A stretch of 64,000 bases of DNA from Candidatus Planktophila lacus (lineage in GTDB: Bacteria; Actinomycetota; Actinomycetes; Nanopelagicales; Nanopelagicaceae). The DNA lies in contig NZ_CP016769.1 of assembly GCF_002287925.1 (NCBI RefSeq), forward strand, positions 496,001 to 560,000. The letters are read 5' to 3'. Under the pieces are notes generated by a model. It was not told where the DNA came from. It made no database searches and saw nothing but the letters and a program-made list of their open reading frames with translations. Positions 26,290 through 34,826 of this stretch are shown in pieces. Made by a program: the position numbers and the translations under genes. Every line of letters begins with the position of its first letter. Positions within the stretch are counted from its first letter, which is position 1.

Positions 26290-27309
26290 ATGACTACGCT
26301 TACATCACCACATGACCTACTTGCCGCAATTCCCTTTCTAATTGGTTACCACCCTGAAGATTCATTGGTTGTAGTTTCAATTAAAGATAACACCGTTGGA
26401 ATGGCGATGCGGATTGATTATCCAGTTGATATTCCCGAAGGTGCTTACGACTTATTGGCTTCACATCTACAGCGAGATTTGGCAACTGGGGCGCTGTTAG
26501 TTGCTTATGTTCCAAGCGATCGCAGCGATGGGGAAGTTGTTCTTGCCGATACAAGGGCGGCGTTAACCCGAATTAGTATTGCTACTGATGAATCTCTGCT
26601 TATCCAAGGCGGGCGTTATCGCTCTGTTCTATGTCAGGATCAAGGTTGTTGCCCTGCTGAAGGAAACTTAATTCCCGAGATCGATGGTTCGCGTATTGCC
26701 GTTGAACATGTTGTTGCAGGTCGTGCGATGCCCTTTGCCAATCTGCAAGCACTCACCGATTCAATTTCATCGTTGCCGGTAGCAACCGAGGCTAAATGGT
26801 GCGAATTAGTGGACAGTTTTCTAATTCCCAAAGCTATGGATAACTTGCCGAAGTTACAACGCGATGGCGCAACTGCGGTAATTGATTTAGCAGGTGAATT
26901 TGCCAGTGGACGCATTGGCCAAGATCTCGAACTAACCGCGCGGGTTATCGGTCGGTTAAGCGATATCCAGGTGCGCGATTTTGCACTTGGCAGCCATGAT
27001 GAAGAGAACGTTGATACCTACTTTCAGATGTGGCGCCACTTAATGCGGATCGCACCAAAGGGATATGTGGCACCGATTGCATCTCTGTGTGCCGCGCTGG
27101 CATATGAAAGCGGTGATGGCGCACTTGCCCACCGCGCGCTAGATCGCGCCCTCGAAGATGCCAATGGTTATTCCCTGGCGCTCTTATTGCGACGCGTCTT
27201 TACAGCAGGTTGGCCGCCGGCATCCTTTGCGGCGATGCGCAGAGAACTACATCCCAAAGTCTGCGCTGGAATTTTTGGTGAAGATCTACCGCCCGGATTC
27301 GGGCTTTAA
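26290..27309 (+). CDS. DUF4192 protein
   Basis: A 339-residue protein of the actinobacterial DUF4192 family, recognised by its start TTLTSPHDLLAAIPFLIGYHPEDSLVVVSI and the later DQGCCPAEG stretch. The ATG at 26290 is chosen over an upstream in-frame ATG at 26170, which would lie inside the previous gene; GAGAGAG precedes it. Domain function is unknown; it is cytoplasmic by composition. It sits 5 bp after the PKD-domain gene, probably in one transcript, and stops 3 bp from the convergent phosphatase gene. Confidence 0.85.
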   Translation: MTTLTSPHDLLAAIPFLIGYHPEDSLVVVSIKDNTVGMAMRIDYPVDIPEGAYDLLASHLQRDLATGALLVAYVPSDRSDGEVVLADTRAALTRISIATDESLLIQGGRYRSVLCQDQGCCPAEGNLIPEIDGSRIAVEHVVAGRAMPFANLQALTDSISSLPVATEAKWCELVDSFLIPKAMDNLPKLQRDGATAVIDLAGEFASGRIGQDLELTARVIGRLSDIQVRDFALGSHDEENVDTYFQMWRHLMRIAPKGYVAPIASLCAALAYESGDGALAHRALDRALEDANGYSLALLLRRVFTAGWPPASFAAMRRELHPKVCAGIFGEDLPPGFGL

Positions 27310-27312
27310 CAA

Positions 27313-28110
27313 TTACTTTGTTGGAAAGAAGCTATCTAATTGAGCAAAGACTTTAGGGGATGCAGCAATTATCTTGCCGCCCAGGTGCAGTCCATTGTCA
27401 GCGATAAAGTCATTAACTCTTCCGCCTGCTTCAGAGACCAATAAAAGAGCAGCTAAGCAATCCCAAGAGTTGATGTGATATTCGATGTAACCAATGAGTG
27501 CGCCACTTGCCACATAACAAATACCAAGTGCTCCTGAACCATTTCGGTGGTACATGCCACCGTTTTCAAGCAGGCCTTTCATCATATGAATCAACTGCGC
27601 TGGGGAAGTGCGGTTGGAGTAACCAACGCTAACGATGCCATCGTTTAGAGTCTGGGCATCGCGCACTTGAATTCTCTTGCCGTTTAACGTTGCGCCTTTG
27701 CCTTTTTGGGCGATGAAGAATTCATTACCTGCAGGGCTATAAACCAAGCCGATTTCAATTTGAGATTGACTTACAAAGGCGATCGAAACACACCAACTAG
27801 TCATCCCCATCAAAAATGGCTGCGTGCCATCAATTGGATCAACTACCCAGATACCTTCTGCGCCTTCAATTCCAGTTGGCCCGGTTTCCTCACCAAAGAA
27901 TGCATCATCTGGGAAACGTTCCTTGATAGCACTTTTGATCAAAACTTCAGTGTTGTAATCGGCTTCGCTAACAAAATCCTGCAGCCCTTTGCTCTTAACT
28001 TCTAGAGTTTCCAGCGATTTCCAATATGTCATGGCTAGATCACCGGCGCGAAGAATTAGCTCTTTGCCGAATTCAAAGCGCTGATCAATATCTACTTGCG
28101 AAAGGCTCAT
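27313..28110 (-). CDS. Inositol monophosphatase-family phosphatase (HisN-like)
   Basis: A 265-residue Mg-dependent, Li-sensitive-type phosphatase. Metal ligands are in GEETG (E74/E75) and VVDPIDGTQPF (D91, D94), with WDCLAALLLVSEAGG near residue 220. In actinobacteria this subfamily includes histidinol-phosphate phosphatase HisN as well as inositol phosphatases. The metal loop has Q where N is frequent. Neither his nor ino genes are nearby, so the substrate is open. TAGACT 6 nt before the ATG suggests a leaderless transcript. Confidence 0.85.
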   Translation of the reverse strand: MSLSQVDIDQRFEFGKELILRAGDLAMTYWKSLETLEVKSKGLQDFVSEADYNTEVLIKSAIKERFPDDAFFGEETGPTGIEGAEGIWVVDPIDGTQPFLMGMTSWCVSIAFVSQSQIEIGLVYSPAGNEFFIAQKGKGATLNGKRIQVRDAQTLNDGIVSVGYSNRTSPAQLIHMMKGLLENGGMYHRNGSGALGICYVASGALIGYIEYHINSWDCLAALLLVSEAGGRVNDFIADNGLHLGGKIIAASPKVFAQLDSFFPTK

Positions 28111-28116
28111 CTGGAG

Positions 28117-28122
28117 AGTCTA
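28117..28122 (-). promoter_or_regulatory. Probable -10 element, leaderless HisN-like mRNA
   Basis: Minus-strand TAGACT followed by 6 nt (CTCCAG) and the ATG at 28110. No ribosome-binding site. Confidence 0.55.
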
Positions 28123-28132
28123 ATACCCGTCT

Positions 28133-29026
28133 TTATTGCCATAACCAGGCAGCGCCGCGAACACCACTTGAATCTCCATGTTTTGAGCGAACAATTGGTG
28201 TGGCAAAGACTGGCGAAAATGTGTACTGACCAATTTTTCCTGGAAGATCGCGATACAACTCATCGATATTGCTCATTCCGCCACCCATGACAAAAACATC
28301 TGGATCCAATGTATTTACAACTACTGAAAGTCCGCGTCCAACGCGGTCAATCCAACTTTCATAATTTGCGATAGCAATTGTCTCTCCACCGCGTGCACGT
28401 TCCATAATCTCTGAAGGCTTTAGATCTGCGCCACCGCGCCTTTGATAATCTCTGGAGAAGCTATATCCCGAGATCCAAGTTTCCATACATCCCTTTTTGC
28501 CACAGTAACAATCTTCTCCAGGAAGTTCATCGGCGGTAGCAAATGGCAGCGGGTTATGTCCCCAATCACCAGCGCTGTTATTAGGGCCGTGATGTGCGCG
28601 CATATTTACCGCAACACCTGCTCCTGCACCGCTAGCGATAATTACTCCGAAGACAACTGCGTAACCTGCACCGGCTCCATCACGGGCTTCAGATGATGCA
28701 AAACAATCGGCGTCGTTTACAACGCGAAGTGGTCGTCCAATTACTTTGTTCAAATCTGCTTCAACGGGCTGGCCGTTTATCCAGGTTGAACTTCCGCCTT
28801 TACCTAAACGACTAATTGGTTCAAGAGATCCCGGAATTCCAATTCCGATTGAACCGCGCTGACCGGTCTTCTCCTCGATCTCCACGATTAATTCGGCAAT
28901 CGTCCTTAAGCAAGCCTGATAGTCACCGCGCGGAGTATCGCGCCTGATGCGCATTAGTTCGGTGCCATCGGGTTCTAGGGCAACGATTTCAATCTTGGTT
29001 CCGCCCCAGTCAACCCCGATCAACAT
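28133..29026 (-). CDS. ROK-family sugar kinase, fructokinase/glucokinase type
   Basis: A 297-residue sugar kinase. The phosphate loop is DWGGTKIE (residues 6-13). The Zn site appears as HNPLPF followed by CYCGKKGCMETWISG, diagnostic of ROK kinases and close to the Mak-type fructokinase pattern. It should phosphorylate a hexose with ATP in the cytoplasm, feeding glycolysis. An ATG 40 codons upstream is in frame but would run into the metX riboswitch region; the start at 29026 is chosen because TACTCT lies 6 nt before it. Confidence 0.85.
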   Translation of the reverse strand: MLIGVDWGGTKIEIVALEPDGTELMRIRRDTPRGDYQACLRTIAELIVEIEEKTGQRGSIGIGIPGSLEPISRLGKGGSSTWINGQPVEADLNKVIGRPLRVVNDADCFASSEARDGAGAGYAVVFGVIIASGAGAGVAVNMRAHHGPNNSAGDWGHNPLPFATADELPGEDCYCGKKGCMETWISGYSFSRDYQRRGGADLKPSEIMERARGGETIAIANYESWIDRVGRGLSVVVNTLDPDVFVMGGGMSNIDELYRDLPGKIGQYTFSPVFATPIVRSKHGDSSGVRGAAWLWQ

Positions 29027-29032
29027 AGTTCT

Positions 29033-29038
29033 AGAGTA
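29033..29038 (-). promoter_or_regulatory. Probable -10 element, leaderless ROK kinase mRNA
   Basis: Minus-strand TACTCT, then 6 nt (AGAACT), then the ATG at 29026. It supports the shorter start of this gene. Confidence 0.55.
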
Positions 29039-29082
29039 AGTCAGATAGAGAATGCGCGAAAGACCCACGTGGTTTTTTGGGT

Positions 29083-29088
29083 TAGAAT
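29083..29088 (+). promoter_or_regulatory. Probable -10 element for the metX leader
   Basis: TAGAAT would start transcription near 29095, precisely at the first pairing strand of the SAM-IV riboswitch. No clear -35 is seen. Confidence 0.5.
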
Positions 29089-29094
29089 TTGGAC

Positions 29095-29200
29095 AGGTCA
29101 CGAGTTCTAATCGATAGCCCCGGCTGATTAGACGGCAACCCTCCACCGCGGTGGGGTGCTCCGGGTGACGACCAGGTTTGCATCACACGATGTGAGCAAG
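29095..29200 (+). promoter_or_regulatory. SAM-IV riboswitch upstream of metX
   Basis: The leader matches the actinobacterial SAM-IV type. Outer arm GGTC (29096-29099) pairs with GACC (29170-29173); TCTAATC (29106-29112) pairs with GATTAGA (29126-29132); CCACCGCGGTGG (29143-29154) is a hairpin. Conserved single-stranded blocks AGCCCCGG and CGGCAACCCTCC are present, followed by the GGGGTGCTCCGGGTGACGACC-type core. A further hairpin (CACA/TGTG) lies before the GAAGGA ribosome site, so translation control by SAM is likely. Confidence 0.9.
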
Positions 29201-29216
29201 TGCGTGAAGGAATTAA

Positions 29217-30305
29217 ATGTCGAACTCGATTACTACAGCAGTTACAGGTGCATGGCTGGAAAGCCATGATCCCGGCGATCGCAAATTTGTAAAGATCGGC
29301 TTTCTCTTACTTGAAAGCGGCGAGACGCTGCCCGATATCACGATTGCTTATCAAACTTGGGGCACGTTAAGCGCTGCAAAAGATAATGCGATTTTAATTA
29401 ACCATGCGATGACTGGTTGGTCTGATGTAACTAGTTGGTGGCCAAATATGGTCGGCCCAGGTCTTCCTTTTGATACCGATAAATATTTCATCGTCTGCCC
29501 TAATGTGATTGGCGGATGTCAGGGAAGTACAGGTCCATCGAGTATTGCTCCTGATGGCAAACGTTACGGCTCACGTTTTCCAGTTGTGACAGTGCGTGAT
29601 ATGGCCGCGGCCGAACTTTTATTTAGCGATGCCATCGGCATAAAGAAATATCGTTTGGCTGTAGGTCCATCCCTTGGCGGAATGCGCTCGCTGGAATGGG
29701 CGATTGAATATCCAGACCGCGTCGGTGCTATTTGCACGATCGGTTCATCAGCAGTTGCAACCGGCGATCAGATCGGCGGATTCTCAGTGCAGATCCGCGC
29801 AATCAAGAGCGATCCAAATTTCAACGGCGGCGATTATTACGAGCAAGCAAGGGGCCCAATCGAAGGCTTGGGTATCGCCCGACGCATCGCGCATCTGACT
29901 TATCGCACCGAATCTGAGATGGATGTGCGCTTTGGTGGCCAGATGCAGGGCGATGACACCGGGCGCTATGCCGTTGAGTCATACCTTGATCATCAGGCGG
30001 TTAAATTGGCCAAGCGCTTTGATGCCAATACCTATATCTCGCTAACTTCAGCGATGGCATCCCATGATGTGGGCCGCGATCGCGGGGGAGTCGTGGCTGC
30101 GCTGGAATCGATCAAGATTCCGGTCGTTGTGGTCTCAATTGATACCGATCGCCTATTCCCACCTCGACTTCAGGTTGAGATTGCCGAGCTCGTTCCTAAG
30201 GCGCAACCGCTAATTACTATCTCATCGGACTTCGGACACGATGGCTTTTTGGTCGAATCTGAGTCAGTTGGCGCCGCAATCGGCCAAGCGCTGAGTATAA
30301 TATAG
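29217..30305 (+). CDS. metX: Homoserine O-acetyltransferase
   Basis: A 362-residue alpha/beta-hydrolase-fold acyltransferase that should activate homoserine for methionine synthesis. The catalytic triad is visible: S152 in GPSLGGM, D311 in DTDRLFPP and H341 in GHDGF. The nucleophile motif is PSLGG where most family members have GSMGG. The product would serve MetY (2052). Acetyl versus succinyl donor cannot be settled by eye; MetY usage favours acetyl. Expression is governed by the SAM-IV riboswitch. Its 3' end carries the sigma-factor -10 element. Confidence 0.92.
   Translation: MSNSITTAVTGAWLESHDPGDRKFVKIGFLLLESGETLPDITIAYQTWGTLSAAKDNAILINHAMTGWSDVTSWWPNMVGPGLPFDTDKYFIVCPNVIGGCQGSTGPSSIAPDGKRYGSRFPVVTVRDMAAAELLFSDAIGIKKYRLAVGPSLGGMRSLEWAIEYPDRVGAICTIGSSAVATGDQIGGFSVQIRAIKSDPNFNGGDYYEQARGPIEGLGIARRIAHLTYRTESEMDVRFGGQMQGDDTGRYAVESYLDHQAVKLAKRFDANTYISLTSAMASHDVGRDRGGVVAALESIKIPVVVVSIDTDRLFPPRLQVEIAELVPKAQPLITISSDFGHDGFLVESESVGAAIGQALSII
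30296..30301 (+). promoter_or_regulatory. Probable -10 element for the primary sigma gene
   Basis: A consensus TATAAT overlaps the end of metX. Transcription would start near 30308, just before the TTCGA repeat cluster, giving a leader of about 60 nt with a GGACA ribosome site. Confidence 0.55.
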
Positions 30306-30312
30306 CCATCGC

Positions 30313-30353
30313 TTCGAGCAGTTCGAAACAAAGGTTTCGAAGATAGTTCGAAA
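30313..30353. promoter_or_regulatory. TTCGA inverted-repeat cluster before sigma gene
   Basis: Four TTCGA units start at 30313, 30322, 30336 and 30347. The middle two form a perfect 8-4-8 palindrome, TTCGAAAC-AAAG-GTTTCGAA (30322-30341). It resembles but does not fit the LexA box spacing. It lies just downstream of the TATAAT, where an operator would work. Confidence 0.5.
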
Positions 30354-30368
30354 AACCAAAGGACAATT

Positions 30369-32036
30369 GTGGCTGTATTTAGTGCGCTCAAAAACAAGGC
30401 AAAGTCAGCAAAGGCAGCGAAAAATGCTCCTGCCAAGAAAGCTGTTGCTAAGAAAGCACCTGCAAAAAAGGTAGCCGCCAAGAAGGCACCTGTTAAGAAA
30501 GCGTCAGCGAAGAAGGTCGCAGCGAAGCCTGTTAAGAAGGCCGTCGTTAAGCCAGTTAAGCCAGTAAAGGTTGCGCTGAAGAAAGATTTATCTGCCAAAG
30601 AAGTTCAACAACTTGTAAATTTGAAGAACGACGTCGCTCGCCACAAAGAGATCGTCGAAACACTTGCTGCCAGCGGTATCGATAACTATCGCAAAGCGGT
30701 TAAGAAAGAATTTTTGGCGCTCGCCCAAGAAGCGCGCCACCTTGATGAAGTTATTGCAACTGACTCTGAGAAAGCACGCAAAGCAGGACTCGGAACATCT
30801 GCGCGAATTCTCTCTAAAGCCCAACTCGCACTAATTGCGCCACCTCCAGCACCTGTTGCTCCAAAGAGCGAAGGTAAAGCCGGCAAGGCTGCGGTGGTTC
30901 TAGATGATGAAGGTAACGAAATCGTCGTTGAAGAAATTGAACTTGAAGATGTCGAAACTCTTATCGCTGAAGTCGCTGAAATCATCGACACAGAAGCAGA
31001 AGATAAATCTAATCAGCCACGCGTTGTAAACCTGGCTGAAGAAGCATCTGGAAACGAAGAAAATGCCTTCACCCTAAAGGCCTCTGAAGAAGATGATGCA
31101 CCTGCGCAGACAGTTATGACTGCTGGTGCAACCGCTGACCCAGTAAAGGATTACCTAAAGCAGATCGGCCGCGTAGCACTCCTTAACGCTGAGCTCGAAG
31201 TAGAGCTAGCAACGCGTATTGAAGCCGGCCTCTTTGCCGAAGAGAAGATTAAAGAAGATAAGAAGATGGAGAAGAAGTTCAAGCGCGAACTTGAATGGAT
31301 CGTTGAAGATGGCAAACGCGCTAAGAACCACTTGCTTGAAGCAAACCTTCGTCTCGTTGTATCTCTTGCAAAGCGTTACACCGGTCGCGGCATGTTGTTC
31401 CTTGATCTAATTCAAGAAGGAAACCTCGGCCTTATCCGCGCAGTTGAAAAGTTCGACTACACAAAGGGTTACAAGTTCTCTACCTATGCAACTTGGTGGA
31501 TCCGTCAGGCGATTACTCGCGCGATGGCAGACCAGGCTCGCACAATCCGTATTCCAGTTCACATGGTTGAAGTCATCAACAAGTTGGCTCGCGTTCAGCG
31601 CCAGATGTTGCAAGACCTCGGCCGCGAACCGACTCCAGAAGAGCTCGCTAAAGAACTTGATATGACACCTGAAAAAGTTGTTGAAGTTCAGAAGTACGGC
31701 CGCGAACCAATCTCACTTCACACACCACTTGGTGAAGAAGGAGATTCTGAGTTCGGAGATCTCATTGAAGACTCTGAAGCGGTTAAGCCTGAAGAATCTG
31801 TAACTTTCACAATCTTGCAAGAACAGTTGATGCAGGTCCTTGGCGGCCTCACCAACCGTGAAGCAGATGTAATCAAGGCTCGTTACGGACTTACAGATGG
31901 TCAGCCAAAGACACTTGATGAGATCGGCAAGGTTCACGGGGTAACTCGCGAACGTATCCGTCAGATCGAATCTAAGACTATGTCGAAGTTGCGCCACCCA
32001 TCACGTTCGCAATCACTTCGCGATTATCTAGATTAA
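30369..32036 (+). CDS. sigA: Primary RNA polymerase sigma factor (RpoD/HrdB/SigA)
   Basis: A 555-residue group 1 sigma factor. The N-terminal third is lysine/alanine-rich (about 10-75) then acidic, a common actinobacterial extension. Region 1.2 is [16 protein letters not shown] (about 257-272); region 2 holds [32 protein letters not shown] and the -10 recognition helix; region 4.2 is [21 protein letters not shown] near the C terminus, ending RDYLD. It directs housekeeping transcription. Start is GTG at 30369 behind AAAGGACA. Gene order sigma, DUF7455, parE matches what I recall of Streptomyces hrdB. Confidence 0.96.
   Translation: MAVFSALKNKAKSAKAAKNAPAKKAVAKKAPAKKVAAKKAPVKKASAKKVAAKPVKKAVVKPVKPVKVALKKDLSAKEVQQLVNLKNDVARHKEIVETLAASGIDNYRKAVKKEFLALAQEARHLDEVIATDSEKARKAGLGTSARILSKAQLALIAPPPAPVAPKSEGKAGKAAVVLDDEGNEIVVEEIELEDVETLIAEVAEIIDTEAEDKSNQPRVVNLAEEASGNEENAFTLKASEEDDAPAQTVMTAGATADPVKDYLKQIGRVALLNAELEVELATRIEAGLFAEEKIKEDKKMEKKFKRELEWIVEDGKRAKNHLLEANLRLVVSLAKRYTGRGMLFLDLIQEGNLGLIRAVEKFDYTKGYKFSTYATWWIRQAITRAMADQARTIRIPVHMVEVINKLARVQRQMLQDLGREPTPEELAKELDMTPEKVVEVQKYGREPISLHTPLGEEGDSEFGDLIEDSEAVKPEESVTFTILQEQLMQVLGGLTNREADVIKARYGLTDGQPKTLDEIGKVHGVTRERIRQIESKTMSKLRHPSRSQSLRDYLD
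30402..30579 (+). repeat. Lys/Ala/Pro low-complexity coding repeat in sigA
   Basis: Repeated [16 protein letters not shown] and PVKPVK units at the sigma factor N terminus. Such basic tails are known on actinobacterial primary sigma factors and DNA-binding proteins; they may bind DNA nonspecifically. Confidence 0.75.
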
Positions 32037-32066
32037 AACTAGATTAAAAAGAAATCGAGTTCTAAC

Positions 32067-32255
32067 GTGGATAAGCCAAAGGTTTTCATAAACCCCAAAA
32101 GTGGTTCTATCCGCATAACCGGTGAAGTTGAAATGGTCGATGCCGATGGCAACGTTCTGGAGACTTTAGAAAATCCAAAGTTCTGCGGATGTGGCCAATC
32201 AAAAGAAAAACCCTTCTGCGACGGATCGCACAAGGGTCTTCTTAAAAAAGATTAA
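32067..32255 (+). CDS. CDGSH-type 2Fe-2S protein
   Basis: A 62-residue protein consisting of one CDGSH domain. Cluster ligands C40, C42, C51 and H55 fit the pattern C-x-C-x2-S-x3-P-x-C-D-G-S-H exactly, giving a redox-active, labile 2Fe-2S cluster. No membrane anchor is present, unlike mitoNEET. Start is GTG at 32067, 30 bp after the sigma gene, with no clear ribosome site. It abuts the convergent DUF7455 gene with no spacer. The physiological partner is unknown; electron transfer or iron sensing is possible. Confidence 0.9.
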   Translation: MDKPKVFINPKSGSIRITGEVEMVDADGNVLETLENPKFCGCGQSKEKPFCDGSHKGLLKKD

Positions 32256-32468
32256 TTAGTTCTTAGATTCAACCAAGCGCTCTGATTCGTCTTGGATTGC
32301 AACTGCCACAGCCTTTAGCTTTTCAGCGTATTCCTTGCCGTGATGTGCACAGAACATTAGTTCGCCACCTGTTGCGAGGGTTGCTCGCACATATGCCTGA
32401 GCGCCGCAACGATCGCAACGATCAAGTGCATTAAGAGGTGTGGATTCGAGGATTACTTGCTCGGTCAT
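32256..32468 (-). CDS. DUF7455 zinc-finger-like small protein
   Basis: A 70-residue actinobacterial protein with C18-x2-C21 (RCDRCGA) and C40-x2-H43 (FCAHH), probably a zinc site, then a helical charged tail. GGAGAG precedes the ATG. It is recognised as the DUF7455 family typically located beside the main sigma factor and parE genes. Function is unknown; size and metal site suggest an RNA polymerase- or nucleic acid-associated factor, which is speculation. Confidence 0.85.
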   Translation of the reverse strand: MTEQVILESTPLNALDRCDRCGAQAYVRATLATGGELMFCAHHGKEYAEKLKAVAVAIQDESERLVESKN

Positions 32469-32692
32469 CGCGCTCTCCGTTCATTTAGGTGGGAAGTGGT
32501 ACTTCTTATGGAACATCAAACCATGTCTCTTTATTCCCCGCAGGAAATAAATGGAGGAATATTGTTACTTTTGCGTTGCAATTCACAGACTTTTCCGATT
32601 TTTCGCCCGAAAGAAGGAAATTACCAATATTTGAGACTATTACGGCGCGTTAACGCAAGATCCTTGCAACTACGCCGATAACCTTTGCCTCC

Positions 32693-34804
32693 GTGGCCGC
32701 CAAGAATTCTAAAGATGCTGGAGATCAACTCGATCTCACTGCTCTAGGCGACGCCGAAGATTCCTATACCGCCAAAGACCTGGCAGTCCTTGAAGGACTT
32801 GATGCGGTTCGTAAACGCCCAGGTATGTATATCGGTTCAACCGATTCACGCGGGCTCATGCACTGTCTCTGGGAAATTATCGATAACTCCGTAGATGAAT
32901 CACTTGCAGGTCATTGCAAGAAGATTGAAATTAATTTAGAGGCCGATGGTTCCATTGAAGTCCATGATGATGGTCGCGGTATTCCAGTTGATAAAGAACC
33001 AAAGACTGGATTAACTGGAGTTGAAGTTGTTCTTACAAAGCTGCACGCAGGTGGAAAGTTCGGCGGCGGTTCATACGCTGCATCTGGCGGATTGCACGGT
33101 GTTGGTGCATCAGTTGTAAACGCACTTGCCGAACGTCTTGATGCAGAAGTAGATCGCAATGGCAAAATTTACTGGATGTCATTTAAGCGCGGCGTTGCCG
33201 GCATCTTCGATGGCGAAGGCCCAAAGGCAGAGTTCACTCCACAATCAGGACTTCGCACAATCGGAAAAGTTTCCGCAAAAGTTACTGGTACCCGTATTAA
33301 GTGGTGGGCAGATCGTCAGATCTTCTTAAAGGAAGCATCCCTTGATATCGAAGAAATTTACGCTCGCGCACGTCAGACCTCATTCTTAGTTCCAGGATTA
33401 ACGCTGATCGTCAATGACAATCGCACCAAAGCTGTCACAACTCAAACTTTCTATCACAAGGGTGGTATTTCTGAGTTCTGCGAATTCTTACAACCAGATC
33501 AACCAGTAGGCGAAGTAATCCGCATCTACGGCACCGGCCATTATCAAGAGACTGTTCCAGTCCTTGACGATAAAGGCCACATGGTTTCAACTGAAGTAGA
33601 ACGCGATATGGAAGTAGATATTGCGATGAAGTGGGGCGATGGCTTTGATGCCACCGTTCACTCCTTCGTAAACATTATTTCGACGCCAAAGGGTGGAACC
33701 CACGTTCAAGGTTTCGAGCGAGCGATCACCAAAGCATTTAACGAATCCCTTCGCAGCACTGGCACTCTGAAGAAGAACGAAGCCGATGTTATTAAAGATG
33801 ACATCATGGAAGGCCTCACCGCTGTCATTACAGTGCGTATGTCTGAACCACAGTTTGAAGGACAGACCAAGGAAGTTCTCGGCACAGCGGCTGCAACACG
33901 AATCGTCTCTGCAGTAGTTGCCGACAAGATGAAAGAGTTCTTCAACACAACTCGTCGTATCGATAAGGCCAACGGCCGTTTGATTCTCGAGAAAGTTGCT
34001 GCTGCATCACGTACTCGTATTTCTGCACGTACTCACAAGGACCTGCAACGTCGTAAGAACGCCCTCGAATCATCTGCGCTTCCAACCAAGCTCTCTGATT
34101 GCCGTTCTGAAGATGTAACTCGCACCGAACTTTTGATCGTAGAAGGTGACTCAGCACTTGGTACCACCAAGGCAGCGCGTAACTCTGAATTCCAAGCGAT
34201 CCTGCCTATTCGCGGCAAGATCCTTAACGTACAAAAGGCATCGCTTTCACAAATGCTAGATAACTCCGAATGCGCATCAATCATTCAGGTAATCGGCGCC
34301 GGTTCTGGAAAATCATTTGAACTAGCCGATGCGCGCTACGGCCGCATCATCTTGATGTCCGATGCGGACGTTGATGGTGCGCATATTCGCTGCTTGCTCT
34401 TAACTCTTCTCTATCGCTATATGAAGCCGATGATCGATGACGGTCGCGTCTTTGCAGCGATTCCACCACTTCACCGCATCGAGCTAATGGGTAGCGGCGG
34501 CAAAAAGGGTGAGTATATCTACACATATTCAGATGATGAGATGAAGAAGTTAACTGCTGAGTTTAAAAAGGCTGGCAAAAAGTGGAAAGAACCAATCCAG
34601 CGCTATAAAGGTTTGGGTGAAATGGATGCTGATCAGCTCCGTGAAACCACTATGGACCCAGCGGCGCGCACCCTACGCCGCATAACAATTAAAGATGCCG
34701 CAGCAGCGGAGGCGATGTTCGAGCTTCTAATGGGTAACGATGTAGCCCCACGTAAAGAATTTATCTCAACGGCTGAAATCGATCGCGATCGGATCGACGC
34801 TTAA
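32693..34804 (+). CDS. parE: Topoisomerase IV subunit B (second GyrB-type subunit)
   Basis: A 703-residue type IIA topoisomerase ATPase subunit. The GHKL site contains ENSVDE-like DNSVDES and HDDGRGIPV; the TOPRIM domain has EGDSALG and the metal motif DADVDG; the C terminus keeps QRYKGLGEMDADQL. LEGLDAVRKRPGMYIGSTDSRGLMHCLWEI is typical of the actinobacterial ParE paralogue. With ParC (36463) it should unlink sister chromosomes. Start is GTG at 32693. A 224-bp region upstream has no other gene. Confidence 0.9.
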   Translation: MAAKNSKDAGDQLDLTALGDAEDSYTAKDLAVLEGLDAVRKRPGMYIGSTDSRGLMHCLWEIIDNSVDESLAGHCKKIEINLEADGSIEVHDDGRGIPVDKEPKTGLTGVEVVLTKLHAGGKFGGGSYAASGGLHGVGASVVNALAERLDAEVDRNGKIYWMSFKRGVAGIFDGEGPKAEFTPQSGLRTIGKVSAKVTGTRIKWWADRQIFLKEASLDIEEIYARARQTSFLVPGLTLIVNDNRTKAVTTQTFYHKGGISEFCEFLQPDQPVGEVIRIYGTGHYQETVPVLDDKGHMVSTEVERDMEVDIAMKWGDGFDATVHSFVNIISTPKGGTHVQGFERAITKAFNESLRSTGTLKKNEADVIKDDIMEGLTAVITVRMSEPQFEGQTKEVLGTAAATRIVSAVVADKMKEFFNTTRRIDKANGRLILEKVAAASRTRISARTHKDLQRRKNALESSALPTKLSDCRSEDVTRTELLIVEGDSALGTTKAARNSEFQAILPIRGKILNVQKASLSQMLDNSECASIIQVIGAGSGKSFELADARYGRIILMSDADVDGAHIRCLLLTLLYRYMKPMIDDGRVFAAIPPLHRIELMGSGGKKGEYIYTYSDDEMKKLTAEFKKAGKKWKEPIQRYKGLGEMDADQLRETTMDPAARTLRRITIKDAAAAEAMFELLMGNDVAPRKEFISTAEIDRDRIDA

Positions 34805-34826
34805 CTTATTTAACTTTAATCAGGTT

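Noticed and set aside
30322-30341. LexA box before sigA
   Set aside because: The arms resemble the SOS box but spacing is wrong (TCGAAAC-N4-GTTTCGA is two bases longer), so it was listed as an unassigned operator.
30170-30598. Antisense alanine/phenylalanine-rich reading frame opposite sigA and metX ends
   Set aside because: It is the complement of the lysine/alanine repeat in the sigma gene; its skewed composition and lack of a ribosome site mark it as a shadow.
32457-32681. 74-codon frame between DUF7455 and parE
   Set aside because: It begins inside the start of the opposite gene, has no ribosome site, and the region is better explained as the parE promoter zone.
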